Notes under the pieces: model-generated | The model's database searches: none | The model's input: the letters and a program-made list of their open reading frames with translations, nothing else | What the model was told of the DNA's origin: nothing | Assembly (NCBI GenBank): GCA_033239125.1 | Contig: BSWB01000001.1 | Location: forward strand, 28,051,501 to 28,115,500 | Origin: Fagopyrum homotropicum | Lineage: Eukaryota > Streptophyta > Magnoliopsida > Caryophyllales > Polygonaceae | Direction: 5' to 3' | DNA: 64,000 nt | Translations under genes and position numbers: made by a program | Part shown: one piece after another, positions 59,551 through 64,000 of the stretch | Position numbering within the stretch: the stretch's first letter is position 1 | Layout of the letters: each line of letters starts with the position of its first letter

Positions 59551-60954
59551 ATGAGTTCTGACAGGTTCTTAGCCCTTAGAGATAGATCCTCTCCTTCCCC
59601 TTCTTCTTCCTCATCCAGACCTTCTATCCCGGTGATCCACGAGAGACACCGGGTAGATTATGAGCGCATTGCTAGCCGTCCAGTGATCGCACCTAGATTT
59701 CTGGATATTTCTGCTTTTGACTGTCTCCACGTTGATGGAGAGCTTAGGAGGATGATCACCACAGTGGGGCTGGATCAGTTTACTGAGATCCGAGCCCCAG
59801 CTTACTTAGAGCCGACCCTTGAGTTTGTTAGCTCCTTCACTTACCTCCCCACAGAGAGGGCTGTGAAGTACCGGTTGATGAACCGGAACTTCTTAGTACC
59901 CCTGGACCACTGGAGAGATATCTTTGGCTTCCCTGCCCCCACTGCTGTAGGCTTCCCGACCCGAGCCGTAGCTAGAGAGTTCTGGGGTCAGATTGCTCAT
60001 GTTGTGGAGCATGCAGATAGGTGGCGCCCTGGTGATTCCAGGGAGAAGCTTATCTTCCATCTAGCTTTTCGATTAGCCCACAGGATCTTCAGCGAGACAC
60101 TTCTGGCGCGTACTGAGACGCCCCAGAAGGTCAGACAGGGGGAGCTCTTTGCTTTATACTGCATGGTTACAGGTGGATTCCCCGACTTTGGATTGATGCT
60201 GGCAGAGGATCTGCACAGGATCAAGGCCAAAGGGAAGGGAGATATATGTTGTGGTGGGATAGTGACCCATATCGCTACTTATCAGGATATGGATCTGAGT
60301 AGGTGTACTATGGTGGCGGCTGCCAAGCCGCTCGGACTACAGGAGATGATCACACGGAGGATTCTAGTTCCCCGTGGACTGACTACACCCTACGTCGCTA
60401 TGCCATGGGAGCTGACTGCGCCTCAGGGCATCAGGTGGTCTTCACAGTTCTCAGTCTTTGATCCACATTATTGGCAGACCGCTTGGGGTCCACTGATGGA
60501 GGATTACAGAGAGGCAGCAGCTGTCCCTGCTGCAGCTGAGGAGGAGGAGGAGGTTGATGATGACGACGACGACAAGGATACAGTAGATGAGAGAGGAGGT
60601 GGCGTCCCGATGGACACAGGGACAGATACAGCTGGGACGAGCGCGCCACCTATCATAGATTTGGATGACGAGGAGGATACAGAGCCGGCACCAGCTGAGG
60701 CTTCTCCAGTCAGACCTGCTAGACGCAGGAGACATGGAGTGAGGGATAGAGCTGCTCACCGACGGATCGATGACCTGACGGATCAGGTTATCGACTCATA
60801 TGCTGCGTTATCGCTGGATATCCGCGAGATGCAAGAGCGGCAGCATCATCAGCACATCATGGCTCAGCTGCAGTTCGAGCGTATCATGGGCCATCCTTAC
60901 GATCCGACTCAGTATCCCTACATACCACCACCACCACCGGATCGAGACTATTGA
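59551..60954 (+). CDS. Athila ORF-1-type protein of B2, 467 residues, intact
   Basis: Starts MSSDRFLALRDRSSPSPSSS. Conserved body about residues 35-310: RPVIAPRFLDISAFDCL, VKYRLMNRNFLVPLDHWRDI with FGFP, FWGQIAHVVEHADRW, HLAFRLAHRIFSETLLARTE, CCGGIVTHIATYQDMDLSRC and PYVAMPWEL. Then an acidic stretch (about 330-380), a short basic RPARRRRHGVRDR patch that could be a nuclear signal, a helical DLTDQVIDSYAALSLDIREM segment and a Pro-rich end PYIPPPPPDRDY. It matches the frameshifted ORF of element A from end to end. Known as the Athila ORF-1 family; function unknown. I see no signal peptide or transmembrane helix, so the position alone does not make it an Env. The internal TATA suggests a separate transcript. 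Confidence 0.92.
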   Translation: MSSDRFLALRDRSSPSPSSSSSRPSIPVIHERHRVDYERIASRPVIAPRFLDISAFDCLHVDGELRRMITTVGLDQFTEIRAPAYLEPTLEFVSSFTYLPTERAVKYRLMNRNFLVPLDHWRDIFGFPAPTAVGFPTRAVAREFWGQIAHVVEHADRWRPGDSREKLIFHLAFRLAHRIFSETLLARTETPQKVRQGELFALYCMVTGGFPDFGLMLAEDLHRIKAKGKGDICCGGIVTHIATYQDMDLSRCTMVAAAKPLGLQEMITRRILVPRGLTTPYVAMPWELTAPQGIRWSSQFSVFDPHYWQTAWGPLMEDYREAAAVPAAAEEEEEVDDDDDDKDTVDERGGGVPMDTGTDTAGTSAPPIIDLDDEEDTEPAPAEASPVRPARRRRHGVRDRAAHRRIDDLTDQVIDSYAALSLDIREMQERQHHQHIMAQLQFERIMGHPYDPTQYPYIPPPPPDRDY

Positions 60955-62423
60955 GGAGCTGCTGGATTTTCTTTATTTTCTTTTATGCAGTTCGGCTTTT
61001 ATCCGGTGAGTACTCTCATGTTTAGACCTTTTATTATACCCACTGGGACAGTGTGTCTCAAGTATGGGGTATTTGTTGTTATTTGACTACGTGATGTATG
61101 TTATTTGACCACCTTTGATGTATTTTATTTATCGGATATTTTATTTATGCTTCTCTTCTGCATTTATATGATTATCTGATATTACATACATACCTACAGG
61201 TTATTTGATTGAGAAAAACGTCGAAACTGGAAAAAAATCGGTTTTAAAAAAAAATTTTCGACCTCGACCGAGTCAGTATTGGCCAAACGAGGCGTTTCAC
61301 CTCGGTTGAACAAAGAACACCTCGACCGAGGTGTGTTAACTGAGAGTTTTCGAAAACGATTTTGTGTTACTTATCTGGATATGATCTCAGTGAAGATCTT
61401 GTTTACTTACTGGTTTTAAATTATTTATGTGTTTGAAAGGTTTTATAATATGTTTAAGTTGCTAAATGCTTTGATTGAAATTATTGGCATGTTTAATACT
61501 TTGTTTTTATCCAAATTATGTTGAATTTGAAGGTTGACACCGCAGGTTAAGTTCTCTCACTTTCTTCTTGGAAAGACCAAGGCAATTCATTCTCTTCTTC
61601 TTCTTCTTCTTGATCATGCTTAGCCCCTCATATACATTTTGCCTCCCTTTACCTATCCGGGAATTTGGAAGCAAGCGAAGTGGTGAAAGCAAGTTAAAGT
61701 TGAGAAGTGGCTGGAAATGCAAGTGTTAGAGAGCAATAATAGGTTTGGGGAAGTCAATCATGAAGATGAGTAACTCGGCACCATTCACATAGCCGGGTGT
61801 TTGTGTCTTGCCAAAGACGGATTGAGTGATATTCCTAACGGGTCATGGTATGTGCATCAAGGGTTTGATGCATCTCGAGAAATTGATGATTGCAGATTTC
61901 CTAGGCTTCGGTTATTGTGCACCTCTGTCCATGCATCCCAAAAAGTAAAGTAAAAAAGAAAAAGTGTGAGATAAGCAAAGCTTATTGGTGGAAGATGTTG
62001 CAAGTCAAAGTGAAAGTGAAGTTCATCCTCTTCCCGGATTCTAGCACCACATTACCTTACATACATCCCTACCCTACACGTTTCTTGACCTTTTCTTTTG
62101 GGAAGCCCTTGAGACCTTGAGCTTGTTGATTGACTTAGCGGTTTAAACTAGATTATACATGATTAATTTTGATAATTATGATTTATTATGCATTCTATGA
62201 TTTTATGCAAAGATGAACAACTTTCCTATATTTAAAATGTTTTGAGCATGTTGAGTTTTTAAATTCCATGAAGTATTCTCTTAGAGTGATCTATGATAGT
62301 TGCACACCATAAAATGTTTTTGAAAGACTTTTTCATTGATTTTCTTGACTTATAATCCATTCTATCTTGTCTTCTATATGCGGAACTTGCTTGGGGACAA
62401 GCAAGGGCTAAGTATGGGGTATT
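60955..62423 (+). other. B2 3' non-coding part with conserved block and polypurine tract
   Basis: Carries CTCGACCGAG at 61263 and 61321, a (CTT)n tract near 61590, the block 61741-61934 shared with element A, including a predicted hairpin (ACTCGGC 61773-61779 with GCCGGGT 61792-61798, 12-base loop), and the purine tract AAGTATGGGGTATTT ending at 62423. Confidence 0.8.
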
Positions 62424-64000
62424 TTGATAGCATGAATTATAGTCTATATTTTGGGGTTTGTTTGGACGTTTTATCTTTCATAATCTGCATGTTTGTATGT
62501 ACATTACGTGATTTTACTGCCATTTCATCTACCTTTGCGAGAATCGAGGTCTACACCTAGTTTCGTTGTAATTGCAGGTAATATGGTACGTTTTGCATCA
62601 AAAAGGAACAAAAGGAGTCATGAGTCATTTGGAGCTACATCCAGGAAGCATAGCCATGGATTAAGGATTTACTTGGGACCAGTTTTGAGAGATTTCACAC
62701 TCGGTTGACCACGGATTCACCTCGACCGAGGTGATCCAGAGACGCCGACTCGACCGAGGCGAACACCTAGGACGCGGCGAGAATATTTTATTCTTGGAGG
62801 AGATCTTTTAAATTTGGAAAGTGATCTTATATTTTTGGGCTTGGCTCCTGGAAGGAAGGAGATATGCAGAATCATATATTTTACCTATATTTATGGGAAA
62901 ATATCTTTCTAAGATTTATTATCTTTGGAGGGTTATTTTCCTATAAAAAGGGTTGGATTTCCACAATTCCAACAGCCCGCTTACACCGAAAAATACGCAG
63001 CAGCAGCCTACTCCAAGTTGGGAGAATTGAAGAACCTTTTTGAAGGTTGAAGGAAGATTGAAGTCCATAGCTTTCATAGCTTTATTGAAGGGTTTTGTAA
63101 GATTGTCTTCAATTCCCTCAATTGTTGTCTTGTCTTTTTGGATTGTTATCCAAGGAACGCTTTGTTGTGATATTTGATTTAGTTATTGAAGTCTTTTCAT
63201 TAAATTCTTCTTTGTTCAAATATTCACCTTCTTCCCATATATTTTAATACTTTCATTATGATGATGAGTGGCTAATTTCCTTGTGTGATTCTAGGGTGAT
63301 TGGCTGAAGGTTGTGGGAAAAACAATGATAGAATAATCTTAGATTCCAGTAGGATCCTGAAAGTTCGAGTCTTTAACCTTAACCCTAAGCATCTCGTTCA
63401 GTCGATGAACATCTCGGCCGGGGTGGAAACTGGCTGACCGAGGTGACTTATCTGATCCATAACTGAGAGTTAAGTGTTAGAGTTTGCCAAATCCTATTCT
63501 TATTACACCTTTCCTGATTCAAAGCAAGCTTAGGATGAGACTTACCCGGTAATTCCTTAGTTTGTATTAACGATCATAAGTGTAGGTAATAAAGGTTTAT
63601 CCTTTATTGGGGTTTGAGTGTGCTTCCATCCCATCTTTGTGAGTTAGCCTGAGACTTACCCGGTAAAGGTTGATTCTATTCCCTTAGATGGTGTGTTAGT
63701 TTGAGGTTATAGTTCTTTATCTTGATTCCTTAAGACTTACCCGGTAATAGGAGTTACGGTTTTGGATTAGTGAGTAGTGAGACTTAACCGGTGATCTACT
63801 CCACTTTAGAAACACCTTCCCCACGCAAAAATCTCAGCTTTGTCCGCTTATCTATAGATCTTGAGTTGGAACCACAACTAGATGCTTTAATCCCTAGAAT
63901 TGCATGTTTGCTTTATTGACTTCTTATTCATCTTTGATTGTGTTAATTGCTCTTGTGGTTAGAATCGACATAGCACACCGTATTGACTTTGTTTCACCGA
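62424..64000 (+). mobile_element. 3' LTR of B2, cut by the window end
   Basis: 1577 bp present; by alignment with 52778-54489 it should end near 64133. TATA box 62942-62951; CTCGACCGAG at 62721 and 62749. Confidence 0.95.

Larger units (their letters stand above)
52778..64000 (+). mobile_element. Athila family B element B2, RT-less, otherwise intact (3' end outside window)
   Basis: 5' LTR 52778-54489, PBS, one open Gag-protease-integrase frame, leader with internal TATA, ORF-1, conserved 3' block, polypurine tract and 3' LTR from 62424 past the window end. AGCAA at 52773-52777 is the left target duplication inside B1. By eye LTR2 and LTR3 differ at about seven bases and one 2-bp gap over 1.57 kb, so the insertion is recent. 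No reverse transcriptase is encoded anywhere in the element, so it must be copied with enzyme supplied in trans. Confidence 0.93.

Noticed and set aside
59551..60954. ORF-1 as a retrovirus-like envelope protein
   Set aside because: Position fits, but no signal peptide, transmembrane helix or Cys pattern is visible; the acidic and basic patches suggest a soluble or nuclear protein.

Overview
The window is nuclear DNA of a flowering plant, probably a eudicot, in a repeat-rich chromosome region. The evidence is Athila-type and Tekay-type Ty3/gypsy LTR retrotransposons primed by plant tRNA sequences, a CACTA transposon, hAT miniature elements, L1-type LINE remnants with an RNase H tail, a Mutator-like element (MULE) carrying a Ulp1-like gene, a TRIM, a PPR gene fragment and long AT tracts. 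I cannot name the species. Only one ordinary host gene looks intact: a small, ABA/seed-type gene at 20022-20264 on the minus strand.

Layout. 1-5800: the end of a Tekay-like LTR, a LINE remnant on the minus strand, a solo LTR of the Athila 'B' family with a perfect CCTCA duplication (1901-3670), a CACTA-like terminus, a hAT MITE (4355-4668) and a second LINE remnant. 5801-17824: a 12-kb decayed MULE that split this second LINE, whose coding sequence resumes at 17834. It carries a MURA-type transposase (plus strand) and a DUF1985/Ulp1-like gene (minus strand), and itself received a truncated LINE and a hAT MITE. 18 to 24.4 kb: a possible LTR remnant, the seed-type gene, AT-rich DNA, a TRIM with three LTRs and a PPR fragment.

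24385-64000 is a nest. A Tekay element T (minus strand) was hit by Athila element A (25991-39202, minus strand, 1712-bp LTRs, GCTCC duplication), by a CACTA element (41817-45660, TGT duplication) and by Athila element B1 (from 46483, plus strand). B2, of the same family, then inserted into B1 at 52777 and runs off the window end.

The most unusual system is family B. Both copies have one continuous Gag-protease-integrase reading frame from which reverse transcriptase and RNase H are cleanly missing, yet the PBS, PPT, integrase catalytic residues and third ORF are intact in B2, its LTRs are almost identical, and B1/B2 integrase differences are nearly all synonymous. This looks like a successful lineage that borrows reverse transcriptase. 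A second unusual pattern is that A, B and T each carry their own short GC-rich, near-palindromic word repeated many times: in the LTR upstream of the TATA box and, in A and B, also in the protease-distal linker of the polyprotein and just before the third ORF. A and B also share an internal TATA box 437-439 bp upstream of that ORF and a conserved non-coding block near the 3' end.
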